Part shown: positions 11,307-22,629 of the stretch, piece after piece
Position numbering within the stretch: the first letter of the stretch is position 1
Layout: each line of letters opens with the position of its first letter
Source of the DNA: Lineus longissimus
Lineage: Eukaryota; Nemertea; Pilidiophora; Heteronemertea; Lineidae
Assembly: GCF_910592395.1 (NCBI RefSeq)
Contig: NC_088319.1
Span: 10,976,001-11,040,000, forward strand
DNA length: 64,000 bases
Direction of reading: 5' to 3'
Position numbers and translations under genes: made by a program
The notes under the pieces: generated by a model
Told to the model about the DNA's origin: nothing
Seen by the model: only the letters and a program-made list of their open reading frames with translations
Database searches by the model: none

Positions 11307-11666
11307 AGGGTTGACCATCTAGGCACCACCATTTTGATCAGAACTTGAAATCCTAAAGCAATTAGAACTCCTTCAACTTGTTCAAATAATCAAAATGAAA
11401 AGAACAGACTGCCACCTTTAAAATTGACATTCACTTCATTTTGAAAGTGTTCTCATTGCTTTAGGATTTCAAAATCGAGCCAAAATTGAAGAACCTCTCT
11501 ATTCAGGACACCCTCGGGACTGACAATTCCTTAATAGGGAGGTGTTCTGATTAGAGAGGTCAAATTGAATGGAAACAACCGATTTTGGGACCAAAACTAG
11601 TGTCCTTAATAAAGAGGTGTCTGCTAAGGGAGCTTCTACTGTAGCGGTGCCTATGGTCAAACCCTT
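11307..11666. mobile_element. MITE interrupted by another repeat
   Basis: AGGGTTGACCATCTAGGCAC at the left pairs with GTGCCTATGGTCAAACCCT at the right, and GAAATCCTAAAGCAATTAG (left) pairs with a GCTTTAGGATTTC arm near 11458. The right arm is split by the 11492-11643 repeat. The same right arm, unsplit, is seen at 42755-42830. Confidence 0.65.
11492..11643 (-). repeat. Interspersed repeat family, copy 1
   Basis: On the minus strand it reads GTAGAAGCTCCCTTAGCAGA, GACACTAGTTTTGG, CCATTCAATTTGACCTCTCT, then GTCAGTCCCGAGGGTGTCC. Related copies on the plus strand lie at 24154-24340, 52494-52660 and 60744-60890. Small open frames at 11499-11702 and 60683-60928 share a VSIQFDLSNQ peptide only because of this repeat. 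Confidence 0.7.
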
Positions 11667-11958
11667 AACAAGAAAAAACACTTTCTTCAATGACCGGAAC
11701 AATTTCCAAATTTGAGATGAGGGAAGGAATTACATTTGGGGCCACACATCAGAACGTAATCTTCTTTGCTGGGACGCTATCCATAAATTGGTCCCATTGG
11801 GGACTAGTTACTTGTATGTCAATTTCTTCATGTAATCATATCTATGTGATCGACCCACGGGAAATCGGGAGCAAAATTTGCAGAAATTGTTGGCAACTTG
11901 AAAAAAGTGTCTATATGTGAAAAGATCTGTTCGCCGAGAAGGAGTGTTCCTCTGAATG

Positions 11959-12155
11959 TTTTTAGCTCACTTGGGTGAGCTTATGTCATCACATCTTGTC
12001 TTCTGTCCGTCTGTCTGTCGTCTTGCCATCCATCGTCCGTCCGTCTGTCGTCCGTCAACAATGGTGGCACGTTTGCTCACTGTTGAGTCTAGAAAGTTGA
12101 AACTTTGAAACTTGGTGGGAGGATGTCTTATGACAACATAGCCACATTGTGCCAC
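11959..12155 (+). repeat. TTTTAGCTCAC-type interspersed repeat
   Basis: Begins TTTAGCTCACTTGGGTGAGC, continues through a (TCCGTCTGTCG)n-like tract and then CCGTCAACAATGGTGGCACG and AGTTGAAACTTTGAAACTTG. Repeats of this general form are abundant in molluscs and other marine invertebrates (from memory). A partial relative lies at 16633-16715. Confidence 0.6.
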
Positions 12156-12736
12156 ATTTTGTCATATTAAAAAGTCAATTTAACCTCCATGTATCATTTC
12201 GACTAAAGCCCCTCTCTCTCTACAGAAGGGGCGGGAATCACACTTGAAATGGAAGCCAAACCGAAAGTGAACAACATTTTACATTAGTTATTTCCAGTGT
12301 TGACTGATGTCACAAATCACCATGCGCACAGTAATTGGTCAGTTCAAAATAACACATAGGGCATGGACCTGGTTATCGCCAATTAAGTCATCCCTAAAAT
12401 TAGCACTGGAATAATCTGGCCATCGTCCAAACAGCTATCTTGAAAACAGCTCATTGCATGGGCATGATGATACTAGTCCAAATATCTTCATAATATCTAC
12501 AGAGTTAAAATTCGAAGATGATTGATAAATTGGTCCCAGAAGAGTCCTTGTTACTTACGTATGTAATTTTGTCTATTACGTTGACCCTGGGGAAATTTTA
12601 GCCAAATGGAAAGAAATTCTCTGTCTTAGAAAAAAGTCTCCTGTATGATATTCACATTCTGTAGTCGGTCTAGTCTTAAAGTCAGAACGTGTCGTTCGCA
12701 GATGGTGGGGAAGTGCTTAGCAAGACTTTCACTGTC

Positions 12737-12975
12737 TGACTGGGGCTATGGGAGTATCACAGTGGTAACATCAGCACCTGTCACCTCTGAGGACCGGGAT
12801 TCGATTCCCGGTCAGTCCCATTACACTCATTTGATAGATACGGTGACTCTCTTCGACAGTGAAGGTTTCCTCTCGGGTCTCCGGTTTCCTCCTACTTACA
12901 TAACAGTCGTCCAATATTGTTTATAGAGCTAGTAATGTCCCAGTAGACGCTCAGCTCTCGGCTCAGTTTTTTAAA
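12737..12975 (+). mobile_element. tRNA-derived SINE, full length, with 12-bp target-site duplication
   Basis: Head with ATCACAGTGGTAAC (box-A-like) and GATTCGATTCCCGG (box B). The element ends in a short T-rich tail. ACTTTCACTGTC occurs at 12725-12736 and again at 12976-12987, flanking the element exactly. It is a different family from the SINE at 475-874. Confidence 0.85.
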
Positions 12976-12987
12976 ACTTTCACTGTC

Positions 12988-14202
12988 GCTTGTCCGGGAC
13001 TGAAGCTAGGAGGGAGAGAATCGACGTAGAGCGGTGGAAGCCCTCCTTATCTAAAAAAATTGACCATTGGTCATTTGACTGAGAAAAAACCCAATGTTTT
13101 CTCAAGGGTGAGCCTCTCTTTCTCATACGTACATATTGACTCCTGGCTCTGCATGCTCCTGGCAATGCCTGGTGGCAATGTGTCATGTCATCATGTATAC
13201 GAAATTAAATGTTCATCTCTTGCCTTCGGCTGTGACAAGCATTTGGCAAGAGAATGACAATCTTTTGGCAAATTTTCTACTCTACAACTCCTCTTCAGTA
13301 TCTAGCTGCTACATATCATCAAATACTACAGATGATCTTCTTTTTCCCATGCACTGCTCATTGTTGGACATCCCTCTGGCAAGCTATCGACATTTTTTTT
13401 GGACATATCTGTCACCATCTTATTATTTCCTGCTTAGTACATATGTCTTTTGGGTTATTGATCGTCCAGGGATGTCATTTGAGTGCGAACGTGGTTAGTA
13501 GGATGAAGTGTGTCTAAAGTAGTTATTGCTCAATCTGACTAACAGGGTAAGCACTAACAACGGAGGCTGATTGCAGATTTGTCGGTTATCTTCACCGTGG
13601 CTAATGAGTATTCCCACGAGCCGCGTTTTATAAAACTCATTAGACGATAGATGGCATGTCCTCAAGCCGGGTCACAGGCCTATAGTGGAATATGTGACCA
13701 TTTCTGAGCTAACACTCTGCTTTGTATGTTTCATCTTGTTGCCTCTTCTCTCTATGATTACCATGCTACTTTGACCAACTCTTAGCAGGATACAGCATAT
13801 CAAGCTATGGGTTTCTGATGAATAATCAATGTCTCAAGTTGAAGTTACTGGACCTGGGTGGAATGTGGTGCCGTGAGCAAAATGTCAGAAGTGCTTTTCC
13901 ACAGAAGCTTCATTGGGAAAATGTGTAAGGTCGATGGGTTGGTTTCTCATTGGGAAGTTTTGATGCCCCCAGAATCCTTTCAAAGGTTCCCCATTGTGGG
14001 ATTTGAACCCTTTCAATTCAGCATTTTGACCTCTCTGTAGTATAATTTCAATGACATTTTCTTTTTCGCTGCCATATGTTTTTGCAATTATCTGTGATCG
14101 TGAACTTAAAAGGCATGCAATGATTCAGGGTTTACAGTAATCTACTTCTGATCCAATGTCACCTTCCTGAAGGAAACCTGGGACAAAATGCTTATAACAA
14201 TT
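12988..14202. other. Non-coding stretch
   Basis: Several overlapping open frames lie at 13054-13517 but none has a recognisable domain or consistent splice sites. Nothing else is supported. Confidence 0.45.
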
Positions 14203-14717
14203 GGAAGTTTGAATGGCCGCGGGCCGGTGTAAACCTAAGGGGGAACCAGTTCATAAATCTGAGCACTGAAGAGTACCCCAGACAGTGGGACCAGTACTCA
14301 ACACTACTTTTATCCTATGAAAATTATCCTCATTGGCATTTTCAAGATATATCTGAACTAAATCATCAGCCATGATCACCACTGGTGTCAAACATCCCGT
14401 AGTATTTGTCACAAAGTGTTTCATTCATACTGCTGGTTAGTTGTCCCTTGGAGGAATTATACTTGACAAGTATAATTCCTCCAAGGTTGTCCTTTCTCTG
14501 CAATGCGACAGGACCTCTGTCTAACATGTATCGCACCATTGCTGCTGTCATCTATGAAATACCCTTAGCACTGTCACATTGTGGAGAGAATGGCAGAATA
14601 ATTCAATTGATTTGAGGATATTGTCTTGTGAGGTATCAATGATGCTTTCGGAATGACAATCAGAGAATCTTCCCGGGGATTCGCTTGTCCTGCAGCCAAC
14701 AGAATGATGGTAGCATT
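14203..14717 (-). pseudogene. Coding-like repeat module of unknown family, copy 1 (broken)
   Basis: About 500 bp is homologous, in the same orientation, to 49805-50350. On the minus strand the last coding part reads MNETLCDKYYGMFDTSGD before a stop. The other copy reads NDEILFNKYYGLFDASED at that place. Most base differences there are at third positions (TAC/TAT, GGG/GGA, AGT/AGC), which argues for past selection on this frame. This copy is broken by the palindrome at 14446-14486, and a MITE at 14718-14930 sits at its upstream side. I do not recognise the protein; a transposon ORF or a dispersed gene family are both possible. Confidence 0.45.
14441..14491. mobile_element. Perfect 41-bp palindrome flanked by TTGTC direct repeats
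   Basis: 14446-14465 (CCTTGGAGGAATTATACTTG) is exactly complementary to 14467-14486, with one A between. TTGTC occurs at 14441-14445 and at 14487-14491. Comparison with the sister module at 50.0 kb shows that the palindrome plus one TTGTC is absent there, so it looks like a tiny insertion with a 5-bp target duplication. Confidence 0.7.
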
Positions 14718-14930
14718 ACACTCTAAGAAATAAAAATCTTTTTGGTTTTTCGTCCAACACAAATATGAACCCCATAGGGGTTTTTCGGGGACAAGGGTTT
14801 TTTCACAATGTCAAAAACCATTTGGGGTTTTTCATTTTACTAAAAAATCTACACGGGGTGCATTTTTGTGTTGGCCGATGAACCTTTAGAGCTTTTTCAG
14901 AGGCTCAAAAACCTTTATTTTGAAGAGTGT
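14718..14930. mobile_element. MITE with ACACTCT termini, copy 1
   Basis: Starts ACACTCTAAGAAATAAAAAT and ends ATTTTGAAGAGTGT, with an inner inverted pair around CCAACACAAATATG and GTGCATTTTTGTGTTGG. It shares these ends and the inner pair with 47268-47493. It sits inside the module described at 14203. Confidence 0.7.
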
Positions 14931-15930
14931 TGACCTGGCTGAGTCATCGTAAAATTTCAGTTAGAAACTCTCTAGAAGTACATCCTTTAGAGTGACGTAT
15001 GCTGCCGTTGAAAGAGGGACATCCTGATCCCATATGTGAAATTGAATTGAAATGAGGAATTCTGCACTAAACTGGGTGTCCTATAGGGCAGGCTTCCTCC
15101 TGGCAGGGGTGTCCATATGAGTTTGAGAAATTCTGGTGCAGTTCCCATTCTGAGAAAAAGATCTGAAATTCCTGTTAAGACCCAGGCACAACTAGATTTG
15201 AGAGCACATTTGAATTGTGTGTGTGTGGTAAAGTGAATAAGATTCATTAAAACAGTAACACGAAACTTGTAAATTCCCCTTTGACTTTGATTATACCTGC
15301 CTCCAATTCCCTTTTTAAAATGGAACAAAGCAAAATTCCATTTAATAATGCTGATCAAAGCGAACGCCAAAAATTATATCGAAATTCAGACTGACAAAAG
15401 TTCTACATGTACGAGGAAATTGAGAATTAAATTGTCAGGAACTGGTAAAAATTACTTTGAAAATGCACTCATTGTATTGATCAACAAACATGACAAGGGC
15501 TAGGAAAGAGAGTGTGTTTTAACCCGTTATCTGCTAAATTTTGAAATTATGTTTAAACGCAGAATTTGTATGCCATGAGATGATTTTTCTTCAAAATTGT
15601 TTTCGAATTTAATTGACTTGTTGTTGTTTAGAGTTTAAACTGATATCAAGGGCTGCACAATGTCAATTTCAACATGTTCTCAAACCACATCCTGACAAAT
15701 GCCAAGAACTACGAGTTCTCTAGGAAGCGTTCTGGTCATCCGACACCTGCACCCAGGACAAGCTTATCAAGGAACAGGAAAAATTATGACAGGTAACATT
15801 TGTCTCCAAAACAGAACTGTCTGTCAATGTGAGATTGAGAATGCAACAGAAGATAATCACTGAACCTTGGTGATACAGGAGATTTGTATCATAAATAGAA
15901 ATTTTCTGTTTGTCTCACTATATGGAGGGA
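14931..15930. other. Non-coding stretch
   Basis: The first tens of bases may continue the 14203 module beyond the MITE. A minus-strand frame at 14987-15370 shows no recognisable domain. Nothing else is seen. Confidence 0.4.
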
Positions 15931-16395
15931 CAGCTACCAACCTACAAACATCAGATCTCGTTTTCAAATATTTGTAAACGATACTAAGCTAACACTACGA
16001 ATATCAGATCTCGTTTTTTTAAACGTTTGTAAACGATACTCAGCTACCACTACGAATATCAGATCTCGTTTTTTAAACGTTTGTAAACGATACTCAGCTA
16101 CCACTGCGAATATCAGATCTCGTTTTTTAAACGTTTGTAAACGATACTCAGCTACCACTATGAATATCAGATCTCGTTTTTTAAACGTTTGTAAACGATA
16201 CTCAGCTACCACTACGAATATCAGATCTCGTTTTTTAAACGTTTGTAAACGATACTCAGCTACCACTACGAATATCAGATCTCGTTTTTTAAACGTTTGT
16301 AAACGATACTCAGCTACCACTATGAATATCAGATCTCGTTTTTTAAACATTGTAAACGATACTCAGCTACCACTATGAATATCAGATCTTGTTTT
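15931..16395. repeat. Tandem array, about nine copies of a 54-bp unit
   Basis: The unit contains CAGATCTCGTTTTTTAAACG and TTTGTAAACGATACTCAGCT. Nine CAGATCT landmarks are spaced about 54 bp apart. Because 54 is a multiple of three, both strands stay open: the minus strand encodes an 18-residue repeat (FKKRDLIFVVVAEYRLQT) and the plus strand a different one. The outermost copies are most diverged, typical of a minisatellite. Coding cannot be excluded but there is no start, splice or domain support. Confidence 0.9.
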
Positions 16396-17030
16396 TTTCT
16401 TGTATTTCGATTGTATTCGATATATACAAGCATTGTAATCTCTCATAAATCCACAAGTGTGCCTGATCTGTGCTTCGAATTCATCTCATAAGCCTCAGCT
16501 GCGAAGTCATGCTGAGCAAATTCCTGAATTCTATTGAAAAGGCGGGACCCATGGTGTTTGGGTGATAATCCCCATAGTAAGATATCGAGCATCATCATAA
16601 ATTCTCGTATTTTTATGGTAAAATAACTATTCAGAGTGGTGTCTGTCTCTCCATCCGTCAACATGGGGCACGTTTGGTAACCGTAAGACCTAGGCACTTC
16701 AAATCTGGCCATGAGGAAGAATAGCCAAGGAAATGCCCCTGATAGAGAATTTAGCATGGTTTGACTTAAATTCTTCTCACCAGGGGGATAAAAGTGTAAA
16801 TTACAAAGACATTTTTGTCGATAGAGCCTTGAAATAAAATTTAGGAAGTCTGCGTGCAGGTAGGTTTTGCTATTAAATTGAAACATTTGTAAATAATACT
16901 CAGCTACAACGACGAACACCAGATCTTGTTATTTTCTCGTATTACGATTGTATTCGATCTGTACAAGCATCATAAACTCTCGTAAATCAACAAGTGTGCC
17001 TAATCTGTTCATCGAATTCATCTCGTATCT
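16371..17030 (+). repeat. Two 130-bp direct repeats extending the tandem array
   Basis: 16371-16500 and 16890-17030 share GAT(A)CTCAGCTAC, CAGATCTTGTT, CGATTGTATTCGAT, ACAAGTGTGCCT and CGAATTCATCTC. The intervening 390 bp is unrelated and includes a partial TCCGTCAAC-type repeat (16633-16715). A 158-codon minus-strand frame spans the block but starts in the repeat and is probably spurious. Confidence 0.7.
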
Positions 17031-17403
17031 CATTATGATACAAATCGAACATTTTTGATTGATACTACCAGTTGGCGTTATTGAGCAAATATCTGCGTTG
17101 ACCTAGTTTTAACTTGATTTGAATTTCCCGCTCTTGTATACTTCCGAAAGTTGTGGGTTCTATCCCAATTCAGGGTAAAAAAATGTTCTTTTTTTCCTTT
17201 TTCACTTGTATTATACATTTTCTTTTTTTAAATATTTTGGCAGGTGGACATCTTCGAAATGATGTTTTGCGATTTTATAGCCTTTAGCTAGAGACTAAAT
17301 GGTTGGTGTATCTAATAAGTCTCCTTTACTTATCATCCAGGTTTTCGATTTGAACTAAATACGTACTCTTCAAATTGATGAGAAAATTCGATCAAAAACA
17401 ATC

Positions 17404-17798
17404 ATTAGCTGCGCTTACACCACGAAAGATTGGTGGACCAATTGTACGTACACCACCACATTGCCGCGACAAATTGGTTCGGCAATCCATTGCCGATACA
17501 AATTGCCGGGCGAATTTGTCCCACCAAGCTTGATGGTCCAAATTCGCCCGGCTTGTTAAAAGCTCGGCTTTGTCGTGGTGTATGCGCACATCGACCGGCA
17601 ATTAGCTAGTTAGATGGTTCGGCTCCAGGCGGCGTTTTCGAAATGGCGCTTTCTGCTTATTGTTTGCGCGCCATCTGTAGCCGGATTTTATAACTAGCTG
17701 CAGCGCTGGTGTACGCGCTTGGTGGATTTTCGATGGTGCAGCATTGGTTCGCGAACCAAGATTGGTGGTCCATTTTCAGGGGGTGTACGTGCGGCTAA
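17404..17798. mobile_element. GC-rich MITE, 395 bp
   Basis: TTAGCTGCGCTTACACC at the left end pairs with GGTGTACGTGCGGCTAA at the right end, and GATTGGTGGACCA (left) pairs loosely with AGATTGGTGGTCCA (right). Its GC content and CpG density are clearly above the surroundings, suggesting recent arrival. No terminal duplication could be fixed. Confidence 0.65.
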
Positions 17799-20700
17799 AA
17801 TATGAGACTCTACCAAGTGGGCTGAGAATTTTAGTTCTACAATAGATCACAGGTGTTTAATCCTTCCTGTTGAATCCACAGACATGGCATTATCCAATTG
17901 CTGAGCATCCTCATATTTCGATTGAATATCTCTTATATCTCCACAGGTATTTTCATGATTTCGATAATTCTCGTATTTCTTCGACTTTTAAATATCTATT
18001 ACAACGCCTGTACGAATCGTTTATCCCAAACTACAAAGAACCAGTACATTATAAATTTTTTATGATTAATAGAATTGAAAATCGGTGTATTGGGGATGGA
18101 AATACATGTTAAAATCAACAATTTTGTATTTACTGATCGCGAATTGTATGAAATATCTACCTGGTTGGTAGGCATGTTGCATTTGCAGATGGTGAGTGCT
18201 CTAAATATCTGTGAACTTTACAATAAGGTTCTAGCGTAATGTGTTAGACAATAAACTGCGCCCGAATGAATCCCTTCACATTATACATCAACCCTCTTGT
18301 TGGCGTTGGTTCTATGCGGCATTGAAATTATTCATGACTCATTCTCATTCCTACACAAAATCTGTCATTCCACGATCTACCAATGAGTGGCCGCGCCTTT
18401 TAACCAATGAAGATGTTAACATTGAAATCATGTGAATTTGCAAAAACCGAATTTTTGCCATATTATTCCCCTCTTCACCACCCGAGACATCAGAATGAAA
18501 GGCAGAATTTGGTGTATTTTTTACAGCTGACCATTTGGTGTTTTGTTTTTCGTGGGAACCCTTCTTCAAGCTTCCATTCCGATCATGCGAAAATGTTCCT
18601 ACTGGCCATGGTCCTGCAGTTTTAGTGAAATAGACTGGCAACTGGAATATATAGTTATGTTTCACTCTTCGGTGAAATATGCCTCGCGCGTGTCCATCGA
18701 CAGATTACGAGTCCAGATCCGAATCAAGCATTAAATTAACAAAGTAAGCACACCAGATTCTTGGCAGCAAATTGTTGTCAGGAAATGCTGCATTAGTTGA
18801 CCAGTTGGACTTTCTGACGAATCAAGCATTGAATTATCGTTGTGAGCACTTACTTGCGATACTGAGGTAATTTTCTCATAGGCAGTTGATTCTTTCAGCA
18901 AGACCTGTATCAGTTGACAAAGGAAGTCTGATATTATGATCATCTGATTCCTTTCATTTCCAATGTAATACTGCATTAGTACAATGTATATTGGGGTCGG
19001 CCTAAAAAAATGTGTACATACCGAATATGGATTTGTACAAACAGTAGAAGGTCTGTAGTGACCAACCAGATATACCACTTAGCTGACCAATTGCTGTACC
19101 CAATAATGTACACCAGCCAGTATATTTTGGCAATAGCTGATTGCAAATTGACCAGTGAGAGATTCTGACAGTATCAGTTGACTATCCGAGGCACAGATCC
19201 GCTAGGATCATCACGCCGTAGATGATGATGTAGATGATAATGAGTATTCATCACAAGAATCTGTATGTTCTGATTATACATGCTATACATGTTCGTGGAC
19301 TTTCCCTTATTGGTGACGTCCTGGAATTTTAAAACTGTGATGAACACATTAAGTATCTCTACTGAAACAACTGGATATGCACGCAGTGGAATAAAAGATG
19401 GTAAGACCGGTATGATCATGTGCCGTTTCTTTTTGTGTTTACAGATACTTGCAAAACTTTGTGGCCACATCAAAGAAAATGTAATTGAAAATACATGTAC
19501 TTTAACATGGTCTCAAAACACTGTAAAGGTTCATGTATGCCAATTTTACAAAGACGCAAAATAAAATGGATGCAAATATTTCCGGCTTGACCGTAAACTC
19601 TGTGGGTTCATTGGTTAAGACACAATTTTGTCGATTTGTGTGACAGCTGTTGGCTGCCACACTATTACCTGTTCATTGTTGCGTGAATCGGACATGATAT
19701 TGGATATTCAGGTGATAGATGTGTTGCTAGATCTTTGCCGTTTGCTTGGAGTGATTCTGAAAGAAAGAGGGTCTCGCTGTCTTAGTTGATGACACCTTCA
19801 AAAGGTTTTCAAGGCCTCATTGCTCTTTGGTACAAAGGAAGGAATCCACTTAACATCTATTATATATAGAGACGACATTTAGTGGGGCTGATATCAATTT
19901 GTTGAGCTGGTGAATCAGCATGAAAACAGCGGATTATCTTGTACATGTATTCCGATATGCTTTTGATTAATGTCGATCGGAACAGAATCATATTCAGTTG
20001 TATACGTGGACGCTGGGCACGTCAAACAATATTTTGAATGATGTTGGGAAATCTATCGATGCTCAAGTGTTGCTAATAAGCAACAGCGCATTGAATACTG
20101 ATAAATTACGTTTACACGTGTATGCACCAGTCTGATTGCTGTCTGTGGGATCATTGCCAATTTCTTCGTTGGATGAATCAGATGTGCTGAAAATATTACA
20201 TACTCTGGGATTTGCATTTGAGGTTAGTTCATGGTTTGTTACCATGTGTCATGCTTACGGCATTGTCAATGGATGCACACTTACTGCGTTATATTATTCG
20301 ACCTATTTGAACAGCTTATTTGTGGACAATTATTGGTTGTTGCAGACTCTGTTCGTTCGTGAGCACTGGAAGATGAAATAGCCAACCAGAGCTAACTTGA
20401 TAAAGTAACTTGGAAATATGTGCACCATTCGATAGTGACAGTCTGGATGTGATAGTACTTGTCTTGATCAACCTGTGTCCCAAGCTTTAGGACATTCAAC
20501 TCAAAGGGATACATCAAGTGACCATTGAACTCTTAATAGTCTGATGAGTTGCTTTGTAACTATTGGTACATCTAATGTGCTTTACTCTTAAGTCGTTTTG
20601 GCTGGCCTTCTGTCTGTGTATGGATTATTGGATAAGCTAGCGTTTATATTCGTCAGTTGGCCTTGGATATTTGCTAGTCACAACTCATTGTGTGCAGCGT

Positions 20701-21178
20701 GGACAGTTATTGTTCCAAATGGATATTGTTCACAGAGCCTTGGATGCTGTCAGTGCCTCTGTATTTCTGTAGTAATTGTTATTGTTCTTGCTCTACAATG
20801 TGCTTTTAAAAGTATTTTCTTCTCGGCTGTGCATCAGTACCAATTTGATGATTTTTCTATGGTTGTGGTTCTAAATGTTGGAGAGGACATTCTTATTTTA
20901 TGGTAACTTTATATTAGCTGATTGTGCAGTTGATTCCATGATAAATATTTCACGATGAGGTTAGCCATCCACTATCAAACTATTGTGGATAGTGCGTGCT
21001 AGCCTGAGCTTTGTTTGAGATGTGTGTTTGATACTTTGTTGACATTAATGTATTCGGCTATGAATAGATTGGAACAACATCATGGGATTGAGGATGTTGA
21101 ATTATAGAAACATTGGATAATCTGAAGTGAGCTTTAATAGTGCTGTCCATTATTTTGAGCTAAAGAGTAAGTTAGACA
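17799..21178. other. Non-coding stretch with small decayed duplications
   Basis: Near 18702 and 18818 a GAATCAAGCATT(A/G)AATTA motif is repeated, each time followed by a donor-like GTAAGC or GTGAGC. Open frames at 18731-19078 (minus), 19280-19564 (plus) and 20136-20381 (plus) show no recognisable domain. No gene is supported. Confidence 0.4.
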
Positions 21179-21321
21179 ATGTCAATGTATCAGGCTTTGA
21201 ATCACGATGAAACGAATGGGGAAACTTCTTTGAATCTTGCGAGCTGGAACAACAACAACATGGATTATCAGCGTCTTCAGGCATGTAACGGTAGTCCGAG
21301 GAATTCACAGGGGAACCACAG
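21179..21321 (+). CDS. Candidate initial coding exon of an unknown gene
   Basis: ATG at 21179 follows an in-frame TAG two codons upstream and opens a frame beginning MSMYQALNHDETNGETSLNL, rich in Asn, Ser and Gln. It ends at CACAG|GTCAGT, leaving phase 2 after 47 codons. The composition is that of a disordered N-terminus. No partner exon could be proved and I do not recognise the protein. Chance is a real alternative. Confidence 0.28.
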
Positions 21322-21436
21322 GTCAGTGTCATTTCTTTCAAGCCAGTTGTGTCAGTTGGCTTGTTTCAACCATAGATTTGGCGCATCGCATGTATGCCAC
21401 CTTCCCGTAATTAATCCATGATAGTCCTTTAAAGTA

Positions 21437-21482
21437 AGCAGGGGCGTAGCTATCTTTGTGGTCTTGGGGTGGGGGGGGGGGC
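21437..21482 (+). repeat. CAGGGGCGTAGCT end motif plus G-run
   Basis: GCAGGGGCGTAGCTATC followed by a run of G (about 21468-21482). Same arrangement, inverted, at 5519-5564. CAGGGGCGTAGC is a common terminal motif of interspersed repeats in animals (from memory). The other end could not be located. Confidence 0.45.
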
Positions 21483-22116
21483 AAAAGGCTCTCAAGGCTC
21501 TCTGGGATGAGCAAAATAACAAAATTTTGCCCAAATCACAATCAAAAAACACGTTTGTTGTGATTTTAGGGGTCCCCCCCTTTATCAACTCCCATGCTAA
21601 GTAATCATCTCACCGGTTCTAATTTAAGGTTAGTACAACTTGTACAATACTAGTGCTGAAAATGATTTAGAACTCTTGAAGCCTATTCTCTTCGAGGGAA
21701 TGGAATGTACTACCTGTAGCCAGCGGGTTGTTCACTTCTTCAGCAGTTTCGGTTAATGTCAATCATCATTTCCCTGAGCTCACCGAAATCAATAATTAAG
21801 ACATAACCCTACACCACGCTTGAATCAAATTGGGGTGTGCAGCAGCCTGTTTGTTCTTATTCCTTCGGAAATGTTTTTGTTAATCTTTGCCGAGATGAAG
21901 CCAATAATGGAGCATTCTCGGGTTGGTATTTAATTAGAGGGCTCTTGAGCTGGTAATGAATTTACCATGAAAACTTTCCTCAACAGGATTAAGAGTTTGG
22001 GCTCTTTCAGCATATTTGATGAATACAAATAGAAGTTTCGTCTCGTGTGGGCGCATTCCCTTTATTCAGGCTACATTTTGGTGGTAGCCCTGGGTGTAAA
22101 GCCATTGACAAAAGAG

Positions 22117-22308
22117 CGTCAAGCCACAGCAAAGCGAGGCGCAAGTCACTCAGAAGATGAGCCTGAATTACACCAGAGAATATGGAAGAAATAAATGTGC
22201 TCTCATTTCACAAAAGGCAGACAACAGTGAAAAGAATGACCAGCCGTCTTAATCTACCAAACAGAAGAGGCTAGAGCAACATGCTCCTGGTTTTGGTGTG
22301 ACGGGTCA
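22117..22308. mobile_element. MITE, diverged copy of the 53873 element
   Basis: Shares CCACAGCAAAGCGAGGCG, ATGGAAGAAATA, ATTTCACAAAAGGCAGA and GGTTTTGGTGTGACGGGTCA with 53873-54056. The terminal inverted repeats are more eroded here. Confidence 0.65.
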
Positions 22309-22629
22309 AAAATGCTGGTAATCCATGCCTGTTAGAACAAAATGGACCTATTTAAATGCCACCTCGGAGTACACAATACTTATACTTTATATGGAAACAC
22401 AAAAGGACAGCTGATACATCAATATCTTCTACACAAGGAGGCTGATTAGAAGAAATAAGACTTTTACGAGCACTGGATTTCGCATTTAATTTTGCGATTA
22501 ACAATTTGGCTTTCATCTCTGTAAGACTTGAAATTGAATGAACCAACCTGTAGCTCATCTATTCTTAAGGAGGGAAGTTTTATCTATCAACGCGTTGACT
22601 TGTGTGAGTAATTCATCGTTTCCACATCA

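Noticed and set aside
12740-12825. Possible functional tRNA gene on the plus strand
   Set aside because: Same reason: it is the head of a SINE with a target-site duplication.
13960-14000. Box-B-like GGGTTCAAATCCC on the minus strand
   Set aside because: No box A or tail at the expected distance.
15931-16395. CRISPR-like array
   Set aside because: Units are contiguous and similar along their whole length, with no distinct spacers, in an animal genome.
16443-16919. 158-codon minus-strand frame
   Set aside because: It begins in the diverged tandem unit, has no domain, and a frame of this length is near chance expectation for the window.
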